Translations under genes and position numbers: made by a program
The notes under the pieces: model-generated
What the model was told of the DNA's origin: nothing
Seen by the model: only the letters and a program-made list of their open reading frames with translations
The model's database searches: none
Shown here: one piece after another, positions 17,067 to 25,184 of the stretch
Layout of the letters: the number at the start of each line of letters is the position of its first letter
How positions within the stretch are numbered: position 1 is the first letter of the stretch
Assembly: GCF_030159255.1 (NCBI RefSeq)
Contig: NZ_BSCT01000041.1
Location: 1-64,000 of the forward strand
From: Bradyrhizobium sp. SSBR45G
GTDB taxonomy: Bacteria; Pseudomonadota; Alphaproteobacteria; Rhizobiales; Xanthobacteraceae
DNA: 64,000 bases
Direction: 5' to 3'

Positions 17067-17657
17067 ATGGGTGTCGCCGAGGTCGGAACGTGCCAGATCG
17101 TGGCGCTGCAAGGTGCGGCGTCCACCGTGATCCAGGAGCTGCTCGCGGATTTCGCCGTACGGCTCGCAGGCGCCGGCTTGCGCGTGTCCGGCGTGATCGA
17201 GAGCAGCGCCGACAAGGCCAAGCCGTGCAAAGCCATGATGCTGCGCAGTCTGGATGACGACAGGCTGTTCTCGATCTCGCAGGACCTCGGCCCGGGGTCA
17301 CAGGCCTGCAACCTCGATCCCGAAGGCCTGGTGCTCGCCTGCGCCGCCGTGCAGCAGTCGATCATCAGCGGCACCGATGTCGTGATCCTCAGCAAGTTCG
17401 GCAAGCAGGAAGCCGCGGGAGGTGGCCTGGCCGATGCCTTCGGCTCGGCCATCGCCGCGGGGATACCGATCATCACCGCCGTGTCGCCGGCGATGATGGA
17501 GGCTTGGAGAGGCTTCGCTGGTCCGTACGCTGAATGCGTGCACGCGGATACCGCGCGCAGCCCGGGCTGGATCGAGGCGTGGGCGGGCCGCAGGGTGACA
17601 TCGCAGCACGCCCATGACATGATCGCCCGCAGTCGCGAGCGGATCGGAATAGCATGA
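17067..17657 (+). CDS. DUF2478 protein (THEP1-like NTPase relative)
   Basis: A 196-aa soluble protein of the DUF2478 type, which is found with molybdenum genes in alphaproteobacteria. It starts with a P-loop-like strand region (CQIVALQGAASTVIQELLADFA) lacking a canonical GKT/S, then VIESSADKAKPC, SGTDVVILSKFGKQEAAGGGL (Walker-B-like) and ITAVSPAMMEAWRGFAG. A nucleotide-linked role is possible but the degenerate P-loop argues against a standard NTPase. AGGAGG at 17055-17060 sets the ATG at 17067; a GTG at 17052 overlaps the previous stop and is less likely. The stop overlaps the next gene as ATGA, so all three genes 16192-18076 form one operon. Confidence 0.75.
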   Translation: MGVAEVGTCQIVALQGAASTVIQELLADFAVRLAGAGLRVSGVIESSADKAKPCKAMMLRSLDDDRLFSISQDLGPGSQACNLDPEGLVLACAAVQQSIISGTDVVILSKFGKQEAAGGGLADAFGSAIAAGIPIITAVSPAMMEAWRGFAGPYAECVHADTARSPGWIEAWAGRRVTSQHAHDMIARSRERIGIA

Positions 17658-18076
17658 AGGGCACGGCGCAGATCGAGCTGACCATCAACTTCGGCAACGG
17701 CGGCAGCCTGTCGCCCGAGGATCTGCTGCTGATCGAATACATCCGCAAGGAGCGCTCGATCCTGGGCGCGGCGCGGGCGAGCGGCATTTCCTACCGCAAG
17801 TGCTGGCTGATGGTCGATGCGCTGAACCGCACCTTCGAGACGCCTGTCTTCGAGACGCATCCCGGCCGCCGCGGCGGCGGCGCCGAGATCACGCCGTTCG
17901 GCGAGCGGCTGATCGCGCTGTATCGCTCGATGGAGCGGCGCACGCGCACGGCGACGGCGGCCGCGCTCGGCGAGCTGCAGAACGCTACCGATTCCCGCTA
18001 TCAGAAGCGGGCCAGTGGCGCGGCCGAGGCAGCTCCGAAGGCCGAACCGCGCCGGGCCCGATCGCGACGCTCTTGA
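17654..18076 (+). CDS. ModE-like DNA-binding protein without molybdate domain
   Basis: A 140-aa protein whose first ~110 residues match the ModE/LysR-type winged helix N-terminal domain (LIEYIRKERSILGAARASGISYRKCWLMVDALNRTFETPVFETHPGRRGGG). The last ~30 residues are an Ala/Arg-rich tail. A canonical ModE (about 260 aa) carries two further TOBE domains that bind molybdate; here they are absent. It probably regulates the mod genes through the TATA-rich palindromes at 13302 and 16022. Molybdate sensing would then need another protein, or this regulator acts independently of molybdate. It shares ATGA overlap with the DUF2478 gene, and its 3' end overlaps the convergent TOBE-only frame. Confidence 0.85.
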   Translation: MKGTAQIELTINFGNGGSLSPEDLLLIEYIRKERSILGAARASGISYRKCWLMVDALNRTFETPVFETHPGRRGGGAEITPFGERLIALYRSMERRTRTATAAALGELQNATDSRYQKRASGAAEAAPKAEPRRARSRRS

Positions 18077-18464
18077 TCATGGCCCAGGCCGTCAGGTCCG
18101 GCTCCAGCGCCAGACGCTCGACGGATTCCAGCGTCACCAGCGCGTGCAGCTTCGTCGCGCCGAGATCAAAGGTGACGCGCACGTAAGGCGGATCGAGCGG
18201 CAGGATCTCCTCGATCCGTCCCGGCAGCCGGTTGGTGATCGACACGTCCATCGGCCGCGATAGCGCGATCGAGACGTCGCGCGCCTCGATGGTCACGGAC
18301 ACGCCGGCATCAACGGCGGCATCGACCATCGGAACGCGCAATTCGCCATCGGCAAAGAACAGCGTCGACAGGCCGTATTGCGGATCATGGCGCAGCACGC
18401 GTGCCGGAACCGTCGTGCTGAGCACGACGGACGAGGCTGGAGACGATGGAGGTTGGGCCGTCAT
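17985..18464 (-). CDS. TOBE-only ModC C-terminal fragment
   Basis: A 159-aa frame that reads like the C-terminal regulatory part of a second ModC (HDPQYGLSTLFF..., then RARDV-like EARDVSIALSRP, SITNRLPGRIEEIL and a terminal LTAWAMIKSVAIG). There is no ATPase domain. The space where one would be is occupied by serA, whose stop lies 22 bases upstream on the same strand. It could be a decayed remnant of a modC gene or a stand-alone molybdate-binding protein. The reading frame is intact over the whole TOBE region, which argues against old decay. Its last ~30 residues lie opposite the ModE-like gene. The start ATG 18464 is a guess. Confidence 0.6.
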   Translation of the reverse strand: MTAQPPSSPASSVVLSTTVPARVLRHDPQYGLSTLFFADGELRVPMVDAAVDAGVSVTIEARDVSIALSRPMDVSITNRLPGRIEEILPLDPPYVRVTFDLGATKLHALVTLESVERLALEPDLTAWAMIKSVAIGPGAVRPSELPRPRHWPASDSGNR

Positions 18465-18486
18465 CGCGCAAGCAGCCTCCACCGCC

Positions 18487-19734
18487 TCAGGGACGGTCGT
18501 GGTCGTACAGCACGCGGACGCGGATCGTGCCTTCGACGGCGCGCAGTTCCGCCAGCAGCTCCTCGCCCTCGCCACCGACGACGTCGGTCTCGAGCACGAC
18601 ATAGCCGACCTCGGGATCGGTCTGGAGATATTGCGCGAGGATGTTGATGTTGTGCCGCGCCACCGCCTCGTTGACCTGGCGCAGCACGCCCGGGACGTTG
18701 CGGTGGACGTGGATGAAGCGCGTGCCGGTCGGGCGCGCCGGCAACTGCACCTGCGGGAAGTTGACCGCGCCGAAGGTCGAGCCGACGTCGGAATAATCGA
18801 TCAGCTTGCGCGCCACCTCGCCGCCGATGCGGTCCTGCGCCTCCTCGGTCGAGCCGCCGACATGCGGGGTCAGGATCACGTTGGGCAGGCCCTGCAGCGG
18901 CGAGACGAACGGGTCGGCGTTCGAGGCGGGCTCGACCGGGAACACGTCGACCGCCGCGCCCGAGAGCTTGCCCTCGCGCAGCGCGCTGGCCAGCGCCTCG
19001 ATGTCGACGACGGTGCCGCGCGAATTGTTGATCAGATAGGCGCCGTCCTTCATCTGGCGGATCTGGCGCTCGCCGATCATGTTGGCGGTGGCCGGCGTCT
19101 CCGGCACGTGCAGCGACACGACGTCGCTGCTGGCGAGCAGCTCGTCGAGGCTCTCGACCGGCTCGGTATTGCCGTGGCGCAGCTTGTCGGTGAGATCGAA
19201 GAAGATCACCCGCATGCCCATGGCCTCGGCGAGGTTCGACAGCTGCGAGCCGATGTTGCCGTAGCCGATGATGCCGAGCGTCTTGCCGCGCACCTCGCGG
19301 CTGCCATTGGCCGATTTGTCCCAGCCGCCGGCATGCGCCGACACCGAGCGCGGGAAGATGCGGCGCATCAGCATCACGACTTCGGCGATGGTCAGCTCGG
19401 CGACGCTGCGGGTGTTCGAATAGGGCGCGTTGAAGACGGGAATGCCAAGCCGCCGCGCCGCGTCGAGCTCCACCTGGTTGGTGCCGACCGAGAAGCAGCC
19501 GACCGCCATCAGGCGGTCCGCCGCCTGCAGCACGTCCTCGGTCAGATGCGTGCGCGAGCGAATGCCGAGCATGTGCACGCCGGAGAGCATCCGCTTCAGC
19601 TCCGCCGAGCCGAGCGCCTTCGGCAGTCGCTCGATTTCCGTATAGCCGTTGGCCTCGAACATGCGGACGGCCGAGTCGTTCACGCCCTCCAGGAGCAGAA
19701 CGCGGATCTTTTGCTTGGGCAGCGATAACGGCAT
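18487..19734 (-). CDS. serA: D-3-phosphoglycerate dehydrogenase
   Basis: A 415-aa enzyme that oxidises 3-phosphoglycerate to 3-phosphohydroxypyruvate with NAD+, the first step of serine synthesis. The catalytic domain flanks a Rossmann fold with GIIGYGNIGSQ (about 154-164), the Arg in NNSRGTVVD, and the catalytic His in LTPHVGGSTEEAQ. The C-terminal ~85 residues form an ACT domain (FIHVHRNVPGVL) for serine feedback. The length and ACT architecture match the E. coli-type enzyme rather than the long form. It is divergent from the monooxygenase-esterase gene. Confidence 0.95.
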   Translation of the reverse strand: MPLSLPKQKIRVLLLEGVNDSAVRMFEANGYTEIERLPKALGSAELKRMLSGVHMLGIRSRTHLTEDVLQAADRLMAVGCFSVGTNQVELDAARRLGIPVFNAPYSNTRSVAELTIAEVVMLMRRIFPRSVSAHAGGWDKSANGSREVRGKTLGIIGYGNIGSQLSNLAEAMGMRVIFFDLTDKLRHGNTEPVESLDELLASSDVVSLHVPETPATANMIGERQIRQMKDGAYLINNSRGTVVDIEALASALREGKLSGAAVDVFPVEPASNADPFVSPLQGLPNVILTPHVGGSTEEAQDRIGGEVARKLIDYSDVGSTFGAVNFPQVQLPARPTGTRFIHVHRNVPGVLRQVNEAVARHNINILAQYLQTDPEVGYVVLETDVVGGEGEELLAELRAVEGTIRVRVLYDHDRP

Positions 19735-20022
19735 GGGCCTGGCCTGAATCAGTCGGGGTGTGTCGTAGTGTAGCGGTTGTTACAGTCGCGATCGGTTGAA
19801 ACTTGGTGAATGCGACGCGGCAGGAGCGCTTTCTGTCGCTTTCTCAGGGTCTTGTCCACTCCGTACCGGCATTTTGACCGGCGATGCAAAAACAGCGCCT
19901 CGAGTCGGCGGTGCGGCGCAACCTCTGCACTGCAGCAACCGCAGATGGTCATTTGACCTAATGACAAACCACGCGAGCAGGGCTAGCCTTCCCGGCAATC
20001 ACAAAATCATCGGGAGGTCAGC

Positions 20023-22677
20023 ATGTCAGACGGGTTGGTCGAGGCACGCGCATCGGAATCGACTCGCGGCGAAACCCAGACGGTCGATGTCGCCGTCGTC
20101 GGCGCCGGGTTTGCGGGATTGTACCTGCTGCATCGGCTGCGCAAGGCCGGATTTTCGACAGTCGCGCTGGATACAGCGAACGATGTCGGCGGAACCTGGT
20201 ATTGGAACCGTTATCCCGGCGCACGCTGCGACATCCAGACCATCGACTACAGCTACACCTTCGATCCCGAGCTCGAGACCGCCTGGCAGTGGTCGGAGAA
20301 ATACGCCACCCAGCCCGAGATTCTGCGTTATCTCGGCTTCGTGGCCGATCGCTACGACCTGCGCCGCGACATCCGATTCGGCACCCGTGTCCTCGGCGCC
20401 GCCTGGGACGAGGCGAAAGAGCGCTGGCTGCTGACGACGGACAACGGCCCTGCCGTCTCCTGCCGCCACTACATCATGGCGACCGGCTGCCTGTCGCAGC
20501 CGAAGCCGCCGGAAATCGACGGCGTCCACGACTTCAAGGGCGCGATCTATTTTACCAGCCGCTGGCCGCATGACGGCGTCGACCTCCGCGGCAAGCGTGT
20601 CGCGGTGATCGGCACCGGCTCCTCCGCCATCCAGTCGATCCCGATCATCGCCGAGCAGGCGGCGCAGCTGACAGTATTCCAGCGGACGCCGAACTTCGCG
20701 CTGCCGGCGCATAACGGCCCCGTCCCGGCGGAGCGGGCCGCACAGCTCGCGCAGGATCGCAAGGCCGTCCGCGAGCAGGCCCGCTGGTCGCTGACGGGCG
20801 TGCCGATCCCGCCGGCGACCGAGTTCAGCTGGGCGTTGAGCGAGGCCGAGCGCCGCGAGCGCTTCGAAAAAATGTGGGCGTCGGGCGATCTCGTCGGCAT
20901 GCTGACGCAGCTCTGGGCCGACCAGGGCGTCGACGCTGACGGCAACGCCGTGCTCGCCGATCTCATCCGCGAGAAGATCCGCGAGATCGTCAAGGACCCC
21001 GAGACGGCCGAGGCGCTCACGCCCCACGACCATCCGTTTGGCGCCAAGCGTCCGTGTCTCGACACCAACTACTATGCGACGTTCAACCGCCCGAACGTCA
21101 CCCTGGTCAATTTGCGCAAGGAGCCGATCGCATCGATCACCGCGAACGGCATCAAGACCGACAAGCGCAGCTTCGACATCGACGTCATCGTGTTCGCGAC
21201 CGGCTTCGATGCGATGACCGGCGCGATCCGCGCCGTGCATCCGATCAAGGGGCGCGATGGCAAATCGCTCGATGATACCTGGGCGAGCGGCCCGGAGAGC
21301 TATCTCGGACTGACCGTTGCCGGCTTCCCGAACCTGTTCCTCATCACCGGCCCCGGCAGCCCGTCAGTGCTGTCGAACATGGCCGTGTCGATCGAGCAGC
21401 ATGTCGACTTCGTGGTCGATCGGTTGGCCGAGATGCGCGACGCCGGCTTCACGACCATCGAGCCGACGGAGACCGCCCAGGCCGGCTGGATGCGTCACAT
21501 GGCGGATTGCTCCACTGTCACGCTGCACCGGCTCGCCAACACCTGGTACACGGGAGCCAACGTGCCCGGCAAGCCGCAGACGCTGATGCCATATACGGGC
21601 GGCGTCGGGCCCTATCGCGGCATCTGCAACGAGATCGTCAGCCGCGGCATGCTCGGCTTCAAGCTGACGGGCCCGAATGGCGCGACACAGTGCAATGACG
21701 GCGAGATCGTGAAGCTGCAGCCGGATGTCCGGCTGGTGCTGAACATGCTCGCCGAGATGAACCTGCCGCCGATCGAATCGATGGGCGCGCAAGGCGCGCG
21801 CGACTTCATCGCCGAGTTCAACAAGGCCCGGCCGCCGGGGCGCCCCGTGGGCGAGGTCAAGGACGGCACCCTGCAGGGCGCCGATGGGCCCCTCGCCTAT
21901 CGGCTCTACCGTCCGGCGACGCCCGGGCCGCATCCGATCGTCGTGTACTTCCATGGCGGCGGCTGGGTGCTCGGCGACGAGCAGTCCGACGATCCGTTCT
22001 GCCGCGACATGTGCCGCCGCTCCAACATGATCTTCGTCAGCGTGAACTATCGCCACGCGCCGGAGCACCGTTTCCCGGCTGCGGCCGAGGACGGCTATGC
22101 CGCAGCGAAGTGGGTGTCCGAGCACGCCGCCGAGTTGGGCGGTCGCGAAGGCCCCGTGCTGGTCGCCGGCTGGAGCGCGGGCGGCAACATCGCGGCCGTC
22201 ACCTGCCAGCTGGCGCGTGACCGCGGCGGGCCCGCGATCGGCGGCCAATTGCTTGTCTGCCCAGTGACCGATTGCAGCTTCGATCGGCCGTCCTACGTGG
22301 AAAATGCGGCCGGCTACTTCCTGACGCGCGGGCTGATGTTTTGGTTCTGGGACATCTACTGCTCGCCGGCGGATCGCACCGATCCGCGGGTGTCGCCCCT
22401 GCGCGGCCAGCTCAAAGGGCTGCCGCCCGCCTATATCGCCACCTGCGAGTTCGATCCGCTGCGCGATGAGGGCGTAGCCTATGCGGAGGCCTTGGCTGCG
22501 GCCGGCGTACCGGTGGGCCAGTTGAAGGCCCGCGGCCACTTCCACTCATCGCTGACAATGGTCGATGTCGTCATCACCGGCGTCGGTGGCCGCATCCAGA
22601 TGGCGGAGGCGCTGCAGGCGTTCACGCAGCCCGCCGAAGAGAGCGGCTCGCCGGAGATCAACGCCGCGGCGAGCTGA
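20023..22677 (+). CDS. Baeyer-Villiger-type monooxygenase fused to HSL-family esterase
   Basis: An 884-aa two-domain protein. Residues 1-~590 are a class B flavin monooxygenase: FAD motif GAGFAG (27-32), fingerprint GGTWYWNRYPGARCD (56-70) and NADPH motif GTGSSA (197-202). The BVMO fingerprint FxGxxxHxxxW reads F171-G173-F177-W181, so the usual His is Phe. Residues ~600-884 are an alpha/beta hydrolase of the hormone-sensitive-lipase type: oxyanion HGGG (644-647), nucleophile in GWSAGG (Ser718), Asp811 in EFDPLRDEG and His839 or His841. The chain could oxidise a ketone to an ester and then hydrolyse it, in one polypeptide. GGGAGG precedes the ATG. A bidirectional terminator separates it from the convergent dgoA. 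The domains are secure; the coupled reaction is inference. Confidence 0.92.
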   Translation: MSDGLVEARASESTRGETQTVDVAVVGAGFAGLYLLHRLRKAGFSTVALDTANDVGGTWYWNRYPGARCDIQTIDYSYTFDPELETAWQWSEKYATQPEILRYLGFVADRYDLRRDIRFGTRVLGAAWDEAKERWLLTTDNGPAVSCRHYIMATGCLSQPKPPEIDGVHDFKGAIYFTSRWPHDGVDLRGKRVAVIGTGSSAIQSIPIIAEQAAQLTVFQRTPNFALPAHNGPVPAERAAQLAQDRKAVREQARWSLTGVPIPPATEFSWALSEAERRERFEKMWASGDLVGMLTQLWADQGVDADGNAVLADLIREKIREIVKDPETAEALTPHDHPFGAKRPCLDTNYYATFNRPNVTLVNLRKEPIASITANGIKTDKRSFDIDVIVFATGFDAMTGAIRAVHPIKGRDGKSLDDTWASGPESYLGLTVAGFPNLFLITGPGSPSVLSNMAVSIEQHVDFVVDRLAEMRDAGFTTIEPTETAQAGWMRHMADCSTVTLHRLANTWYTGANVPGKPQTLMPYTGGVGPYRGICNEIVSRGMLGFKLTGPNGATQCNDGEIVKLQPDVRLVLNMLAEMNLPPIESMGAQGARDFIAEFNKARPPGRPVGEVKDGTLQGADGPLAYRLYRPATPGPHPIVVYFHGGGWVLGDEQSDDPFCRDMCRRSNMIFVSVNYRHAPEHRFPAAAEDGYAAAKWVSEHAAELGGREGPVLVAGWSAGGNIAAVTCQLARDRGGPAIGGQLLVCPVTDCSFDRPSYVENAAGYFLTRGLMFWFWDIYCSPADRTDPRVSPLRGQLKGLPPAYIATCEFDPLRDEGVAYAEALAAAGVPVGQLKARGHFHSSLTMVDVVITGVGGRIQMAEALQAFTQPAEESGSPEINAAAS

Positions 22678-22685
22678 CGAGCAAC

Positions 22686-22713
22686 GGTCGGCGGTCCCAG
22701 AAGACCGCCGACC
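22686..22713. terminator. Bidirectional terminator
   Basis: A perfect 11-bp stem (GGTCGGCGGTC with GACCGCCGACC) and a 6-nt loop lie between the convergent monooxygenase-esterase and dgoA genes. Confidence 0.75.
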
Positions 22714-22714
22714 T

Positions 22715-23356
22715 TCAGCCTGCGGCCGCCACCGCGGCGTCGTAGGCATGCACCGAGGCCCATGCGGTCTCGCGCACGTCGCTGGCCGTCATGCCCGGCT
22801 TGTACAGGCTCGAGCCGAGTCCGAACGCGCGCACGCCCGCCGCGACGTAGGTAGCGAGATTCTTGTCCGACACACCGCCGACGGCGCCGACCACCACGCC
22901 CTTCGGCAGCACGGCCAGTTGCGCGGCAATTCCCGAGGGGCCGAGCACCGAGGCGGGAAAGTACTTCAACGCCGACGCGCCGCAGCGCAAAGCAAGGAAC
23001 GCTTCGGTCGGCGTGAGCACGCCGGGCATGGTCACCATGTCATAGGCCTGCGCCGTCGCCAGCACCTCCGCATCGACGTTCGGGCTGACCATCAGCCGCC
23101 CGCCGGCCTCGGCGACCCGCACGCAGTCCGCGGCGTTGACGACCGTGCCCGCGCCGATCAGGCAGGTCCCGCCGAACCGCGTCGCCAGTCGTTCGATGGA
23201 GACGAACGGGTCGGGCGAGTTGAGCGGGACCTCGATCATCTCGAAGCCGGCCTCGATCAGGACATCGACGATCGGCTCGGCCTCGTCAGGCTTGATGCCG
23301 CGCAGGATCGCAACGAGCGACCGCTTCACGGAGGGCCAGGCAACGGACTGTGTCAT
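22715..23356 (-). CDS. dgoA: 2-dehydro-3-deoxy-6-phosphogalactonate aldolase
   Basis: A 213-aa KDPG/KDPGal aldolase. It cleaves 2-dehydro-3-deoxy-6-phospho-galactonate to pyruvate and glyceraldehyde 3-phosphate. Motifs are ILRG (Arg19), IEVPLNSP (Glu42), IGAGTV, and the Schiff-base Lys131 in ALKYFPAS. The start at 23356 fits the family; an upstream frame adds 26 residues that overlap dgoK. It is one base from the dgoK stop, so the pair is an operon. The paired kinase decides the galactonate rather than the gluconate branch. Confidence 0.92.
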   Translation of the reverse strand: MTQSVAWPSVKRSLVAILRGIKPDEAEPIVDVLIEAGFEMIEVPLNSPDPFVSIERLATRFGGTCLIGAGTVVNAADCVRVAEAGGRLMVSPNVDAEVLATAQAYDMVTMPGVLTPTEAFLALRCGASALKYFPASVLGPSGIAAQLAVLPKGVVVGAVGGVSDKNLATYVAAGVRAFGLGSSLYKPGMTASDVRETAWASVHAYDAAVAAAG

Positions 23357-23357
23357 G

Positions 23358-24284
23358 TCAGAAACGCGCTCCCCAGATCTGCCGCGCGGCTTTGAACAGC
23401 CCGCGGCGTGACGCCTGCTCGGCATCGCATTCACTTAGATTGAAACCGCTCGCGACGAGCGCCTCGCGATAGAGACTGCCGAGCCGGCCCGCGCCGATCA
23501 AGCGGAGCGGAAGGTGATCACCGAACTGCGCGCGGGCATCGGCAATCTCGCTGCCGATCAAGAGCCCGGACAAGTGCGCAGCCCCATCGGCGCGCTGCGA
23601 GAAGCCGAGCAGTTGCGCCGCGCGCAGCCGGAACAGCGCGTTGGTCAAGGCGGTCGGCGCGCCCAACGCTGAAGCGAGGCCCGCCCGGAACGGCGCGCCG
23701 TCCTCGGCAGCAGCTCCCGGCTCGACCGCATGCATCAGGATGCTGTGCTGAGAGATGACGGCAAACAGCTCGCCAGTCATGTAGGTGGCGAAATCGATCA
23801 CGGCGCCGGCGTCGATCCGGATCCATTTGCTGTGGGTGCCGGGGATGCAGACGAGTCCGGAGAAGTCCGACTCGGTCACGCCGAGCAGCTGGGTCTCCTC
23901 ACCGCGCATCACGTCCGGCTGATGGCTACGCGCCTGTGCCAGCCCCGGCAGGATCCGAACATCGCCGTCCGTTTCGACGCTGACGGCACCGGCATGCAGC
24001 GCATCGAGGCGGGTCGGCGTGTGCAGATAGGGTGCCTCGACCCAGCCCTGCCGCGCGCCGGCCATGCCGCAGATCAGCACGGGCAGATCGGCCGACGCAC
24101 CGAGCTTGCCGAGATGATCGCGCAGCACCGGCGCAAAGCCCGATGTCGCACAGTGCAACATGCCCTCGCCGCCGCGACTCTCGGCCAGCTCCGTCCCGTC
24201 GGCAGCCATCAGCCAGGCGCGGAAGCTCGAGGTTCCCCAGTCGACGGCAACAAAGGCCGGCGTTGCGGCGTTGGCGGCGGACAC
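23358..24284 (-). CDS. dgoK: 2-dehydro-3-deoxygalactonokinase
   Basis: About 308 aa, of the DgoK sugar-kinase family that phosphorylates 2-dehydro-3-deoxygalactonate with ATP. The N-terminal motif is AVDWGTSSFRAWLM, then GMAGARQGWVEAPY, IPGTHSKWI and GELFAVISQHSIL. I chose the GTG at 24284 (GGAGCAGGAT upstream), which puts the kinase motif ~12 residues from the start; an ATG at 24362 would cross the operator-like repeats. It is first in the dgoK-dgoA operon and divergent from a DeoR regulator, with three repeated motifs between them. Confidence 0.9.
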   Translation of the reverse strand: MSAANAATPAFVAVDWGTSSFRAWLMAADGTELAESRGGEGMLHCATSGFAPVLRDHLGKLGASADLPVLICGMAGARQGWVEAPYLHTPTRLDALHAGAVSVETDGDVRILPGLAQARSHQPDVMRGEETQLLGVTESDFSGLVCIPGTHSKWIRIDAGAVIDFATYMTGELFAVISQHSILMHAVEPGAAAEDGAPFRAGLASALGAPTALTNALFRLRAAQLLGFSQRADGAAHLSGLLIGSEIADARAQFGDHLPLRLIGAGRLGSLYREALVASGFNLSECDAEQASRRGLFKAARQIWGARF

Positions 24285-24355
24285 ATCCTGCTCCCGAACA
24301 GTTCGACAGCTCCGCAATGGCATGCCCGGCGCGTGGCGCAAACCAAAAACTGGAT

Positions 24356-24396
24356 GATGCACGATTATGCACGTTATTATTCTTGTTTATGCATGA
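24356..24396 (+). promoter_or_regulatory. Three-copy operator array between dgoK and DeoR gene
   Basis: Three copies of a (G/T)ATGCA(C/T)G(A/T) motif: GATGCACGA (24356), TATGCACGT (24366) and TATGCATGA (24388). They are 10 and 22 bases apart, about one and two helical turns, in the divergent promoter region. The likely binder is the DeoR protein at 24408. Confidence 0.6.
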
Positions 24397-24407
24397 TACC
24401 CGGAGAC

Positions 24408-25184
24408 ATGTCGGATGAACTTCCACTGGCCCGTCGCGACGAAATCGCCGGTCGTCTGTCGTCGGGGCAGGCGGTGATCGCCGCCGCCCTGGCGGCCGAG
24501 TTCGGCGTCTCCGAGGATGCGATCCGGCGCGATCTGCGCGCGCTTGCCGCCGAGGGACGCTGCCGCCGCGTCTATGGCGGCGCCTTGCCTATCGCCGGCG
24601 GCGTCACCCCGATGGCGTCGCGGATCGGAAAGGATCGCGAGCGCAAGCTGGCGCTCGCCCGGACGGCAGCCCGCAGCATCATGCGCGGCGAATTGCTGTT
24701 CCTCGACAGCGGCAGCACCAATCTGGCGCTGACCGGATTCCTGCCCGAGGACCTCGACCTCAGGATCGCAACCAATGCCATCGACATTGCCGCGGCGGTG
24801 CTGCACCGGCAGGATCTGCGCCTGATCATGATCGGCGGCTGCGTTGATGCCGCGGTCGGTGGCTGCGTCGATGCCGACGCCCTGCTGCAGGTCCAGCGGT
24901 TGAACATCGACCGCTGCTTCATCGGCGCCTGCGCGGTGTCGGCTCAGGCCGGCGTCAGCGCGGTGGATCCGGCGGACGCCGCCTTCAAGCGAACCCTGCT
25001 GTCGCTGAGCCGGGTGAGCGTCGCAATGGTGACCAGCGAGAAGCTCGAGACACGGGCGCCGCACCGCATCGCCAATGTCAAGGCCATCAGCCAGATGACC
25101 GTCGAGCATGATGCCCCGGCAGCGCGGCTGGCCCTGCTCAAGCGGGCAGGCGCCGCGATCGTCATGGCCGACCCGCCCGCATGA
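24408..25184 (+). CDS. DeoR-family transcriptional regulator
   Basis: A 258-aa DeoR/GlpR-type repressor with an N-terminal HTH (about 15-60; AALAAEFGVSEDAIRRDLRALAAEG) and a C-terminal sugar-phosphate-sensing domain (FLDSGSTNLALTGFL, IATNAIDIA, IGGCVDAAVGG, DRCFIGACAVS). It is divergent from dgoK-dgoA and overlaps the MFS gene start as ATGA, so it probably controls galactonate-type sugar acid use in response to a phosphorylated intermediate. The start could alternatively be ATG 24393. Confidence 0.92.
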   Translation: MSDELPLARRDEIAGRLSSGQAVIAAALAAEFGVSEDAIRRDLRALAAEGRCRRVYGGALPIAGGVTPMASRIGKDRERKLALARTAARSIMRGELLFLDSGSTNLALTGFLPEDLDLRIATNAIDIAAAVLHRQDLRLIMIGGCVDAAVGGCVDADALLQVQRLNIDRCFIGACAVSAQAGVSAVDPADAAFKRTLLSLSRVSVAMVTSEKLETRAPHRIANVKAISQMTVEHDAPAARLALLKRAGAAIVMADPPA

